A stretch of DNA of 8,845 nt from Myxococcota bacterium (GTDB lineage Bacteria; Myxococcota; UBA4151): positions 1 to 8,845 of the forward strand of contig JAPKCE010000065.1 in NCBI GenBank assembly GCA_028823075.1, read 5' to 3'. The position numbers were made by a program, and so were the translations under genes. Shown one piece after another: positions 1 through 7,900 of the stretch; position 1 is the first letter of the stretch; every line of letters begins with the position of its first letter. The notes beneath the pieces are model-generated. The model saw nothing but the letters and a program-made list of their open reading frames with translations. It did no database searches and was not told the origin of the DNA.

Positions 1-262
1 CCACTGCCCAGCTGTGGTTTGTGGCGATTTCACCAACACCATGACAGATACCGCTTGCCCCTTGCAGCGGCACGCAGCGTCCACCGAGCTCGTCAAAGCG
101 TTGATCGCTTGCGCAGGGATTCGCCGGACCAGCGTCGGTACCGGAATTGCCGGTTCCGGCACCGGCATCGGCGCCAAGCGCTGGTGACATCGGTTCGGGG
201 AGGTCGTTAACCATCAACGAACAGGAGCCACAGAGAAGAAGAGTTAGTAAACGTGTGTGCAT
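1..262 (-). CDS. Lipoprotein with Gly/Ala/Asp-rich linker, partial at left edge
   Basis: Only the first 87 codons are inside the window; the frame is open to the edge, so the C-terminus is missing. The N-terminus (MHTRLLTLLLCGSC) is a short basic and hydrophobic lipoprotein signal. The acylated cysteine is most likely Cys14 (preceded by Gly-Ser), with Cys11 as an alternative. Residues 30-48 are a low-complexity linker rich in Gly, Ala and Asp, common after the lipobox in Myxococcota surface lipoproteins. Three cysteines follow (50, 63, 73), in a small region ending near CHGVGEIATNH, possibly the start of a disulfide-bonded domain. An in-frame GTG at 298 could extend it by 12 codons, but ATG 262 gives the better signal peptide. 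There is no strong Shine-Dalgarno. It lies 56 bp behind the upstream gene on the same strand and may share its transcript. Function unknown. Confidence 0.68.
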   Translation of the reverse strand, partial: MHTRLLTLLLCGSCSLMVNDLPEPMSPALGADAGAGTGNSGTDAGPANPCASDQRFDELGGRCVPLQGASGICHGVGEIATNHSWAV

Positions 263-318
263 GGCACGTAGGATAGCAGCGCCGGAGTTAATTACCACCG
301 CTGTAGCAGCCCGCCAGG

Positions 319-1137
319 TTATTTTTTGCGAGTCAGTTCCCAGCAGAAAAACCGTGCCCCTGTTTTTTCAACCAATATCGTTAACTCGAGATCACCGAGT
401 CGGCTGAGCGCGGGCAGCGAATAGCTTCGAAAACCGGCTTTTTCACCAACCTCGATTAGCGGCTGGTCGCCGCGCTCGGGATGGCTAACCTTGACCTGAA
501 CCGCGGGCAGGCCGTCGCGCATCCCGGAATCATCGATCCCGGCACCGAAAACGTAGGTCCCGGCAGGCAGCTTCGGGATACGAATCGTCAGCGCCCCTTG
601 AGCCACCGGATGGCTCCAGATGCAATTGCGCGTCTGACCATTAAAAGTGTGTTCTTCGCGACGCAGGTATTCCCAGTTCTCTTTGCCATAGGCGCATTTT
701 TTAGCGCCGCCCTCGCTAACGCAGTCAGCACCAGCGCTTTTCGCTGAGACGCCTCTTAAATTTTCGCTAAGTCGCCAAAGTTTATCTTTTTTACTGTCGA
801 TTAAACAGAGCTGAACGCCGTGGGCTTGGCGGCACGAACTCGGAGAAACGCCCAGGAGGTCTGCGGGTTCAGCATCCTTTGGGCGCAGCCAGAGCAAGCG
901 TTTCACTTTGCCAAGCAATGACTTTTTTAATGCTGTTTGTGGCAGCCAGATTAAGCCGCGGAGGTCGCTGGGGTCAAAACTCAGATCTGAATCGACGACC
1001 ACCAACGCGGGACTTTCGTCTAGGCTGCGCTTGAGCGCCCCCACCCAGGCGGGTGGGCTCAGCAGAACAAAGGCCAGGCCGAAGAGCGACAGCGGCACCA
1101 CGGCCGCAAAGAAGCGCTTTTTCGACTGGTCGTTCAT
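319..1137 (-). CDS. Single-pass membrane protein with Cys-rich periplasmic domain, probable jelly-roll
   Basis: A 272-aa protein that I do not recognise as a named family. Residues 1-8 are polar and basic, about 9-28 form one membrane helix, and the remainder should be periplasmic. Six cysteines (102, 111, 139, 148, 172, 265) would allow three disulfides, which fits export. Residues 172-268 alternate beta strands with turns (NCIWSHP, LTIRIPKLPAGTY, VQVKVSHP, DLELTILVE, FFCWEL), the look of a jelly-roll or carbohydrate-binding-like beta-sandwich; this is inference from pattern only. The start at 1137 is chosen over the upstream in-frame start at 1251 because it has GAGGAG 5 nt upstream and overlaps the preceding stop as ATGA, implying translational coupling to the glycosyltransferase-like gene. 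A joint role in modifying an envelope glycan is likely but not shown. No truncation is visible. Confidence 0.85.
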   Translation of the reverse strand: MNDQSKKRFFAAVVPLSLFGLAFVLLSPPAWVGALKRSLDESPALVVVDSDLSFDPSDLRGLIWLPQTALKKSLLGKVKRLLWLRPKDAEPADLLGVSPSSCRQAHGVQLCLIDSKKDKLWRLSENLRGVSAKSAGADCVSEGGAKKCAYGKENWEYLRREEHTFNGQTRNCIWSHPVAQGALTIRIPKLPAGTYVFGAGIDDSGMRDGLPAVQVKVSHPERGDQPLIEVGEKAGFRSYSLPALSRLGDLELTILVEKTGARFFCWELTRKK

Positions 1138-2735
1138 GGTTTCTCCTCGGCGGTTTGAATGGCCTTGATAAGCCCTTGAGCACGGCAACGTTCGGCGTTG
1201 AACTGGGCTGCAGCCAGGTCCCCAACGGGGCGTTTCACCCGGGGCTCCCAAAGTTTGTAGAGACGGCAGGTTTCACTGCGCGCCGCATTGGGGTCGCGCT
1301 CAGGGATGCTGCGAACCACCAGCGAATAAATAAGCAACAAGGGAAACATTAAGCTTAACCCAGCGCGGCCGCCGAGCAGGCGTGCCGAGCTAAAGGCGGC
1401 GATGCTCAAGCCGCCGAGTATAACCCCCGGTCCCCAGCTCGCTCCCTCAGCAAAGGCTCCCGGTTGATAGGGCGCTAAGCCACTTTTGATCGCCGGCAAA
1501 ACAAAGCTCGCCCAAGGGTTTGAAAATGAATCTGACAGGTGGGGATAGAGGGCGCTCGGTAGGCCGCAAACGAGGATGGAGACCCCAGCGAAGGCGCCCA
1601 AAAGAGCAGGGCGAAAGCTAGCGGTCAGACCGAGAAACAAGAAGGGCACGACGGGTAAAATGTAGCGCGGCCCCAGCGACCAGCCGCCGCGCCAGCCGCC
1701 GTGACCTGCGAGAAACAACAGCTCGAGACCGATCAGCGCGAGGATCCAGCCGCGTTCACCGCGCAGCGCTATGTTGCGTTTGTTGATGAGGCCGATGGCT
1801 CCGAAAAGCAGCAACGGGGTGAAGAAAAACATACCGAGCTCAAGCGAGAAAAACGCTGTGCCGAGTCGCTCAAAATGGGGCAGCGAGATGCCGAAAAACC
1901 CGCCTCCGTGAAGATCTTTATAGGCGTTGTTTTCCAAAAAACTGTAACCGGTTTTACTGAAACCTCCGAACATGGCGCTCTGCGCGTAGCAGGTGGCGGC
2001 GATCGGTAAACTGCCTGCTGCTAGCGCATGCGCGGCGCGGCGCAATAGGGCTCGGGTTTGACGGCCTTCGGCGAGCAGAAATCGCAAGCCCAAAGGCAAA
2101 ATCGCTAGTGCGTGTGGGTATTCCATAGCCGGTGCTAGCGCCGCGAAAAACCCGAACAAAAGCATGCTTTGGCGCGAGTTCGAGCGTCCGTAGATATAGG
2201 CGGCAAAAACACAGGCGGCCGCCATGCCGTGACCTGCAAAGAGAAGGGTGTAAGGGTAGATCATCGAGCCTAAGCCGACACAGAGTAGCACACCGTCGGC
2301 CAGATCTTCGTCGCCGCTTCGCGCCAACTCTCGGCGCAGTAAAAGAAGCAAAAATAGGCTAAAAGGAAAGCCGACGACGACGCGTAAAAACCAGGTCAGT
2401 TCACGTTTGCTCAGCGCCGCCCCAAAGACTCGATAGAGCCCGTAGACGGGAGCCCCAACCAGGGTGGTTCCCGGCGCTTTTGACGAATACATTTTAGCGT
2501 CTCGCTGCGCTTTGTCGTCGACCCCGCCCCAACGCTTGATCGGCGCGTCGATGGACCAACTGCCATCATCGACCAGAGCCGCAACGGCATACACCCGAGT
2601 GACCTCGTTGGGGTTGTTGATGGTGCCGTCGCTGCGCAGCGTATTAAAGTAGGGAAAAGGCCATAACCAGCCCACCAAAATGGCAAGCAAAACGATGCGG
2701 CTGCGCCGGTTTTTAGGGAGCAAAGGGGCCATCAT
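1134..2735 (-). CDS. Polytopic membrane glycosyltransferase-like protein (GT-C fold)
   Basis: 533 aa with about 11-12 hydrophobic membrane segments. Features typical of GT-C lipid-phosphate-sugar transferases are visible. The first helix (about 13-31) is followed by a large external loop with NNPNEVTRVY (40-49), where the acidic residue could be catalytic or metal-binding. SSKAPGTTL (84-92) comes next, and the late motif GGWRGGWSLGPRYILP (346-361) precedes a helix. Related proteins are annotated loosely as GT39/PMT-like; donor and acceptor cannot be read here, but a polyprenyl-phosphate sugar is the family norm. The tail (about 475-533) is hydrophilic with Cys490 and Cys517. AGGAGGAGG stands just before two consecutive ATGs (2735 and 2732); the second has the better spacing. 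An in-frame start at 2780 would add 15 unlikely residues. First gene of its operon; its stop overlaps the next start by ATGA. Good confidence in fold class, low in exact reaction. Confidence 0.85.
   Translation of the reverse strand: MMAPLLPKNRRSRIVLLAILVGWLWPFPYFNTLRSDGTINNPNEVTRVYAVAALVDDGSWSIDAPIKRWGGVDDKAQRDAKMYSSKAPGTTLVGAPVYGLYRVFGAALSKRELTWFLRVVVGFPFSLFLLLLLRRELARSGDEDLADGVLLCVGLGSMIYPYTLLFAGHGMAAACVFAAYIYGRSNSRQSMLLFGFFAALAPAMEYPHALAILPLGLRFLLAEGRQTRALLRRAAHALAAGSLPIAATCYAQSAMFGGFSKTGYSFLENNAYKDLHGGGFFGISLPHFERLGTAFFSLELGMFFFTPLLLFGAIGLINKRNIALRGERGWILALIGLELLFLAGHGGWRGGWSLGPRYILPVVPFLFLGLTASFRPALLGAFAGVSILVCGLPSALYPHLSDSFSNPWASFVLPAIKSGLAPYQPGAFAEGASWGPGVILGGLSIAAFSSARLLGGRAGLSLMFPLLLIYSLVVRSIPERDPNAARSETCRLYKLWEPRVKRPVGDLAAAQFNAERCRAQGLIKAIQTAEEKP
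1143..1148 (-). promoter_or_regulatory. Ribosome binding site GAGGAG deciding the start at 1137
   Basis: GAGGAG on the minus strand lies 5 nt before ATG 1137, inside the last codons of the upstream gene. It decides against the longer reading starting at 1251 and supports coupled translation through the ATGA overlap. Confidence 0.75.
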
Positions 2736-2836
2736 GCCTCCTCCTGCGATGGCATGGCGCGCATCGCAAGGGCTTTGCACTTTCTTCGCGCCTTGCTGCG
2801 GGCTACAAGGCGTCGCCCATCTGACCGGAGCTCATT
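2736..2836. promoter_or_regulatory. Divergent intergenic region, presumed to hold both promoters
   Basis: About 100 bp between a minus-strand operon and a plus-strand gene pair, so promoters in both directions are expected here or just inside the coding ends. I see no convincing -35/-10 pair. TTGCAC at 2775-2780 lacks a well-spaced -10, and no inverted repeat suggestive of an operator stands out. The plus-strand Shine-Dalgarno GGAG is at 2827-2830. Confidence 0.4.
2737..2745 (-). promoter_or_regulatory. Strong ribosome binding site AGGAGGAGG
   Basis: Minus-strand AGGAGGAGG precedes tandem ATG codons at 2735 and 2732. The distal AGGAGG is 4 nt from the first and 7 nt from the second, so either may be used. 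It argues against the start at 2780. Confidence 0.75.
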
Positions 2837-3283
2837 ATGCGCCCTCTGCTCGCCATCTGTTTCTTGTTTAGTGCCTGCGCTGAACCCGAGCCTTGCGACC
2901 TCGTTTGGTCCGGTGCCGAGCCGGCGCTTGGTACCATGGTCCTCGATGATGGCACGGTGCTTTCGGCCGGTACTTGGGCGGCGACGCGGCTGAACGCTGG
3001 GACTTTGACCATCGACATGCGCGCCATGGACGACGAAGTGACGCTCGGCGATGCGCTCGAAGGTTTCTCGGGCACGCCAATATGCCGCCAACTCGACAAC
3101 CAAAACGACGCCTTAATCTACCAAGATAATGGGCCGTGGATTACCGACGCAAGTCACACTGGGACCGTCGCCATCGCCGCTTTCGAAGGCGGTGTGGTTA
3201 GCGGCAGGTTTTCGGCGACGCTAAAAAGCGCCGGGCAATCGCGCAGCATCAGCGGTGCTTTTAAGTTACCGGCGCGAGATTAA
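2837..3283 (+). CDS. Small beta-rich lipoprotein
   Basis: 148 aa. MRPLLAICFLFSAC is a lipoprotein signal with lipobox FSAC and acylated Cys14; mature length is about 135 residues. Two further cysteines (20, 83) may pair. The mature part alternates short beta strands and turns. The end (about 108-144: a TVAIAAFEGGVVSG stretch, then RFSATL and ISGAFKL) resembles the last strands of small beta-sandwich lipoproteins that carry a 'G-x-V-x-G-x-F-x-x-x-L ... G-x-F' pattern; the family name is not certain. GGAG lies 6 nt before the ATG. Several antisense frames are open over the same stretch, but none has a signal or ribosome site of comparable quality. It ends 3 bp before ttcA, so the two are probably cotranscribed, with this gene first. 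Function unknown; attached to the inner or outer membrane facing the periplasm. Confidence 0.8.
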   Translation: MRPLLAICFLFSACAEPEPCDLVWSGAEPALGTMVLDDGTVLSAGTWAATRLNAGTLTIDMRAMDDEVTLGDALEGFSGTPICRQLDNQNDALIYQDNGPWITDASHTGTVAIAAFEGGVVSGRFSATLKSAGQSRSISGAFKLPARD

Positions 3284-3286
3284 GCG

Positions 3287-4195
3287 ATGGACCGCCTCCA
3301 GTTCAGCGGTGAGTTTGAAAGCTTAAGGCGCCCTGGACACAGCGTGCTCGAACTCGACAAAGAGCAAGGCAAAGAGCTTAGATACCTCCAAAAACGACTG
3401 CTCTCCAAACTTGGGTCGACGCTGCGAGATTACGATCTCATGGTCCCCGGCTCGCGCGTTATGGTGGCGATCAGCGGCGGTAAAGACAGCTACGCCCTGC
3501 TCTGTTTACTCGAGCATTTCCGCCTCAAAAAGATCGTCGACTTTGAAATCTTGGCGGTTCATCTCGACCAAGCTCAGCCGGGCTACGACGGTGAGCCTTT
3601 GCGTTTGTGGCTGGCTGATCAAGGCTTCGCATATCGTATTTTGCGCCAAGACACCTATTCGGTGGTGACCGATAAAATTGCCGAAGGAAGCACCTATTGC
3701 AGTTTATGCAGCCGCTTGCGTCGCGGGGTTTTGTACGCCGCCGCATCCGAGCTTTCCTGCCCGAGCATCGCTCTTGGGCACCACCGAGACGACGCCAACG
3801 AGACTTTGTTGCTCAACTTATTTTATTCTGGGCAGCTCAAATCGATGCCGGTTCGTCTGCATAGTGATGATGGGCGGCATACGGTGATCAGGCCGCTGAT
3901 GGGCATCGCCGAGGCCGATATTAAACGTTACTCTGAACTTATGGGCTTTCCCATTTTACCGTGCAACCTTTGTGGCTCTCAGTCCGGCTTAAAACGCGTG
4001 CGCGTCAAGCAGTTGATTCAGGTTCTGGCGCAGGAAAACGAAAAGGTTCCTGGCAACATGGCGGCCGCTTTGGGCAATGTGCGCCCAAGTCATTTGCATG
4101 ATCTGGATGTGATGCAGGTCTGGGCCGATCGAAGCGAGGCGGTTCGCCCCTGGAAGGGCAAAACAAAGCGCGCCGCTATCGAGGTTGAGACTTAG
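3287..4195 (+). CDS. ttcA: tRNA 2-thiocytidine(32) synthetase TtcA
   Basis: 302 aa cytoplasmic enzyme that thiolates cytidine 32 in the anticodon loop of certain tRNAs, using ATP to adenylate C2 and a [4Fe-4S] cluster to carry sulfur (known for the family). Visible signatures: PP-loop SGGKDS at 63-68 for ATP; CSLC (Cys138, Cys141) plus PCNLCGSQ (Cys226, Cys229), matching the three cluster-ligating cysteines of TtcA with one extra in the second motif; GHHRDDANET (164-173) typical of the family; and a conserved LQKRL helix near 34-38. The first 25-30 residues extend beyond the E. coli form. The ATG lies 3 bp after the lipoprotein stop, with only a weak GAG as ribosome site, so reinitiation is likely. 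A start at Met52 would remove the conserved N-terminal helix. The stop TAG overlaps the stop of the converging gene. Confidence 0.93.
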   Translation: MDRLQFSGEFESLRRPGHSVLELDKEQGKELRYLQKRLLSKLGSTLRDYDLMVPGSRVMVAISGGKDSYALLCLLEHFRLKKIVDFEILAVHLDQAQPGYDGEPLRLWLADQGFAYRILRQDTYSVVTDKIAEGSTYCSLCSRLRRGVLYAAASELSCPSIALGHHRDDANETLLLNLFYSGQLKSMPVRLHSDDGRHTVIRPLMGIAEADIKRYSELMGFPILPCNLCGSQSGLKRVRVKQLIQVLAQENEKVPGNMAAALGNVRPSHLHDLDVMQVWADRSEAVRPWKGKTKRAAIEVET

Positions 4196-4278
4196 GCTGA
4201 GAGCCGGCGCCGCAGACCGACCAAGCCAAGCAGGATAAAGATCCCGAAACCGCTGGCGCTACATCCTTCACAGCCGCC
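4192..4278 (-). other. MYXO-CTERM-like C-terminal sorting signal
   Basis: Encodes residues 223-250 of the preceding protein: GGCEGC, a glycine/isoleucine/leucine-rich helix, then LRRRLSA. The layout of Cys motif, membrane helix and arginine cluster at the extreme C-terminus is the hallmark of this signal, and is the best single clue to the host lineage. Confidence 0.8.
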
Positions 4279-4944
4279 CACTGGCGCTTTCACTTCGATG
4301 CTGGTGATCTCACCAAAGTTGCCCGCTCGATCGACGAATTGCACGTCGACTTGGACGACTTTGCGATCGCCGACATTAAAGCGCGTGGTCATCTCTCCGT
4401 TCATCGGAATGGCGACGTCTCGCAGGGTGCTATCGCCGTCTTTTATAACGATATGAGCCAACAGCGAGCCTGCTTCATCGGGTTTGATGGTGATCGACAA
4501 GTTAGAGTTTGACTCGGAAGCGCTGCCGCAGCGCATCATATCGTCTTGACCAAATTGGTTCGAACTGCCTGAGCCGAAGGTTGGAAAGCTCATTTTCCCG
4601 GTGACCACAGGGTCGATGGGGGGGTCGTTATCGAGTTCCTCACCCACGCAGATGCTCCCGTTACGGTCACTAACGCGTCGGTAACAACCCGCCACGATGT
4701 TTTCGGGAGCCTCATAGCCGCGCCGCTGCTCTCCGTTGATGAGCAGGCGCTCGTCGCCGGTGGCTTGAAAGCCTATTTCGACCCTTTCCTCGGGTGTTTG
4801 ACCGTCTTCCAGGAACACGACCAAATCTTCTTCACCCAAATCGCTCACCCAAACCACCGCGTTAGCCGGAGGGTTTGAGCTGTCCTCAGGCCAGAAATCA
4901 CTGCAGTTCATCACCATGACCAAACCAATTAATGTCAGTCCCAT
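4192..4944 (-). CDS. Exported protein with MYXO-CTERM-type sorting tail and possible lipobox
   Basis: 250 aa. The N-terminus (MGLTLIGLVMVMNC) is a hydrophobic export signal with a possible lipoprotein cysteine at 14, though Asn at -1 is atypical. The C-terminus is a tripartite anchor: Cys225-x-x-Cys228, a hydrophobic helix (about 232-244) and RRR at 245-247. This is the MYXO-CTERM pattern, whose members are cleaved and moved to the cell surface by a dedicated protease in Myxococcota (known for the family). In between is a soluble region with Cys87, Cys99 and Cys139 and probable beta strands (LSITIKPDE, LLAHIVIKD, VVQVDVQFVDRAGNFGEI), Ig-like by eye. ATG 4944 is chosen over 4971 because GAGGAG sits 8 nt upstream. 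It starts 2 nt after the stop of the large hydrolase gene, so they are cotranslated. Function unknown; probable surface partner of the hydrolase. Confidence 0.83.
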   Translation of the reverse strand: MGLTLIGLVMVMNCSDFWPEDSSNPPANAVVWVSDLGEEDLVVFLEDGQTPEERVEIGFQATGDERLLINGEQRRGYEAPENIVAGCYRRVSDRNGSICVGEELDNDPPIDPVVTGKMSFPTFGSGSSNQFGQDDMMRCGSASESNSNLSITIKPDEAGSLLAHIVIKDGDSTLRDVAIPMNGEMTTRFNVGDRKVVQVDVQFVDRAGNFGEITSIEVKAPVGGCEGCSASGFGIFILLGLVGLRRRLSA

Positions 4945-4946
4945 AA

Positions 4947-7900
4947 CTAAAGCTCCTCGATCCAAGTACAAAGATGGGAATCGGCGTTGTTGTTGTCGCG
5001 CACAGCGTATGCGGGGTCTTCGGGATTGGGAACCCCTAAGGGGTAGGCTTCCACGCAGTCGGAGTCGGCTTCGCAGGCAAGGGCATCTTCATCGGGTACG
5101 CCAGGAACACATAGCGATTCGACACAGGCCGACATGATGCTCGACGGATGAACGCCCATGCAAAGCTCTTCGGGGAGTTCACGCCCGCCGCTGCGGAAAA
5201 ACCAGCCGACCAGATTAACCATATGGCCGGCGATATCGTAGCCGCCGGTGAGGCGAGCTTCGGGTTGCGGAAACAAAAACCCATGATCGCCCGTCGGTGA
5301 GACGACCGGCATGCGCAGCGCGCTCTTGCGCCCGTCGCTCATCTCAAAGGTTGCTTTGAGCGGTGCGCAAGGCGCGTTGTCACCACCGCAGGCCCAAGGG
5401 TAGCGACAGCTCAAATGCTCCGAGCCACCGGCGCAAAGCTCACCGAGTTCGCTAAACCCAGGTTCGTTCCAGGCGTCTTGACCCTGGTCCAAATCGTCGG
5501 CGTCAAAGACGATACCTGCGGGGTTGGACTCGGCATCCCAAAGCGGCCGGTCGCCGGTGTCGCCGACTGTCCAGCGCCGCTTGCGCACCACCGCTTCGAG
5601 GCTAAAGCTGTCGGCCAAAGCTTGTCCTTGGCTGCGCCCGTAATGATCATAAACTTGGGGGTTTTCGGAGCGGTTTAAGGTCACGATACCGGCCGCTGTT
5701 GCCATCGCTATACCCGTGTTTACGGGGACGTTCATATCAGCGACAGTCGGGATGACCATGGTGGCGGTGCCCGGCGAGGCGTCGGGATCATAGGCGCTAA
5801 CGTCCTTCGGTTCTTTGGCGTAGTAGCGCGCGAAGCTTACCGGGTCACCAGCCTCGAGCACGGTGGCAGCGATGGCTACAAAGCGTCGGTAGTCCGGTGT
5901 CGAGCGATACTTGCCCAAGCCACCAGCGACTGCGTGCAAAGGGGTGCCCTCGACCAAGTATAAGCCCTGAAACAATGGCACGCTGCGAGAGCCTGTGCCG
6001 TCCGTGTTGGTCAGCCCACCAAAGGCGTTGATGGTTTCGGTTGAACCGTCGGCGCGGTCGATCTCGATGATCAAGCGGTCGCCCAAAAGGTCGTTATCGA
6101 GCCATTTTGGGTCAACGGGAAGGGCGGTGACTAGGCCGTTTCGATCGGGTTCCAAACCGGCGAGGCGAGCCTTTTCGGTGCCGGTTAAGGCGTTCGAGGG
6201 GATGTGAACGCGCACCACAGCGCCGTTGCCGATGGGGCGCGCCACCATCTCTCGTACTTCACCATTGCGCAGGTTGCGTACCCGCATCGTCTCGCCGACA
6301 GCTAGGGCATCGGTCTCGGCAACGGGAACCGTGATGTCATTGTTCGTGCTCGAGGCGATGAAGTTAATGCGCGTCTTAGCGCCGCCCGGTCCATGAGGCG
6401 CGGCATGAACCACCAAACCCATAAAGCGCAGATGAATAGCCTCTTTAACGCCGCCTTGAACCGAGCGGACGCCGACATCGAGTAGACCAGCAGCGCCGGC
6501 GGTCGGGGCAGCTGCGGTGAGGCTGGCTTCGACACCAGCGACAACGCCCGAAACGATGCCGCCCAAGCTTTGGCCCCAGGCGAAGTACATGTTGTTGCGG
6601 CCGCCAATATCCACTTGGCCGTCACCATCAAAATCGCCGGCGATGCCGCTGAGTTCAGCGCCATCGGCACCCAGGACACCTAAGTTCCAGCTTTTCTGTC
6701 CGTCAAAGCTGCGCAGGCTGCGGTAGAACGCAATCCAGTCGACGGCCGTTTGGCGCACCGCGTCGCGGGTATGAAAAGTGTCGGCCGTCCAGAAGTCGCC
6801 ACCCGAGTTGACCGTTCCGTTGTTGTCGAGATCGCGGGCCTGGCCGTCCATCAGAGCAGCGACAAGCCCCTTACCGTGATAGCGCTCGCTGATCGATGCG
6901 ATGACACCATTCAACTCAACAGGTACCGCGAGGCCGTGACCGAAGGCTTCAAGCGAGCAAGTCGCGATGCCCATGCGCGCATGAAACCCCGCAAAGCCGA
7001 CCATTTCAAAGCGCGTTGAGGTGTAGCCGTGACCGTAGATCGAAACGGGGAAGGGTTGCCCCGGCGTGATGCGGAATTCATCTTTGGGGATGGCACACCA
7101 GAAGGGTACTCGACCTTCGCCTACGACCGCTTCGCCGGTCAGGCGGTTAATCTCGAAAATCTCATCGTCGTTGTCCGGTGTTTTGCAGTCCACTGTCGCC
7201 TTTGCCCCGAGATGGTCGGGGCAACCGTCGCCGGCAAACCCGTCGCGATCGACCATAAAGTTGGGGGAAATAAAGCTACCGGAGATCAGATAATCGATGT
7301 TTTTCATCGAGCTGAGCAGGTTGCGTCCCGCCGCCGAATCTTCGATGAGACCGGTCTCTGGACCGATTTGCGCCAGCATGCTCGCCAAGCGCTCGCCTCT
7401 CATCATATGGACGCTGCCTCCGGGAGTAAGGCTGGGGTCATCCTCATCGAGCATACGGTGTAGCGACTGCCAATCAGCAGGAAACTTTTCGTCGAGCCAA
7501 GCGAATTGACCCGATCCGTACATTCCCTCGCGAATGGCGAACAGATCCTCGCTGGCGGTGCTGGTGGTGAAAGTCCAAGTAAAGGCGATGTCGCCGACGC
7601 TCAGCCCGAGGGCTGATAGGTGGCTCGGTAAGGTGCTTAGCGCGCCGGTTTGGCGCGGGTGGTTGATGCCAGGAAAGGGCGATCGCACGGCCGCTCCTTG
7701 GGAGTCCTTGAGGCGGTTGGTCAGCACCATGGCATAAGTATGGCCGGGCTGAAGCGGGCGGATCGGACGAATCTGTAACGTGTTCGTCTCCGTTTCCCAG
7801 ATGGTGTTTTCAACGTAGCGCCAGGGTTTTTCGCAGTTCGGAAGCGCTTGGTGAGCCGGCCCGTCGAGTTTGCCGTCTTGATCACTGTCTTCGCCGGGGT

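Noticed and set aside
263..318. Possible terminator between the left two minus-strand genes
   Set aside because: No GC-rich stem followed by a T tract on the minus strand; only short GCTGCTA repeats.
19..407. Plus-strand frames at the left edge
   Set aside because: Arg- and Pro-rich shadow frames opposite a lipoprotein start and the end of the membrane-protein gene.
1138..1251. Longer start for the 272-aa membrane protein
   Set aside because: The extra 38 residues are Pro/Arg-rich, come before the membrane helix and lie wholly within the upstream gene; ATG 1137 has GAGGAG and an ATGA overlap.
2775..2838. Possible promoter elements TTGCAC (plus) and CATAAT (minus)
   Set aside because: Neither has a partner hexamer at 16-18 bp, so they are not called as promoters.
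2732..3103. Minus-strand open frames opposite the small lipoprotein, including one of 123 codons
   Set aside because: No signal, domain or ribosome site; the plus-strand frame has a lipobox and GGAG at good spacing and abuts ttcA.
7029..7463. Plus-strand 144-codon frame and similar ones opposite the large hydrolase
   Set aside because: Antisense shadows of a long continuous coding gene; no recognisable domain or ribosome site.
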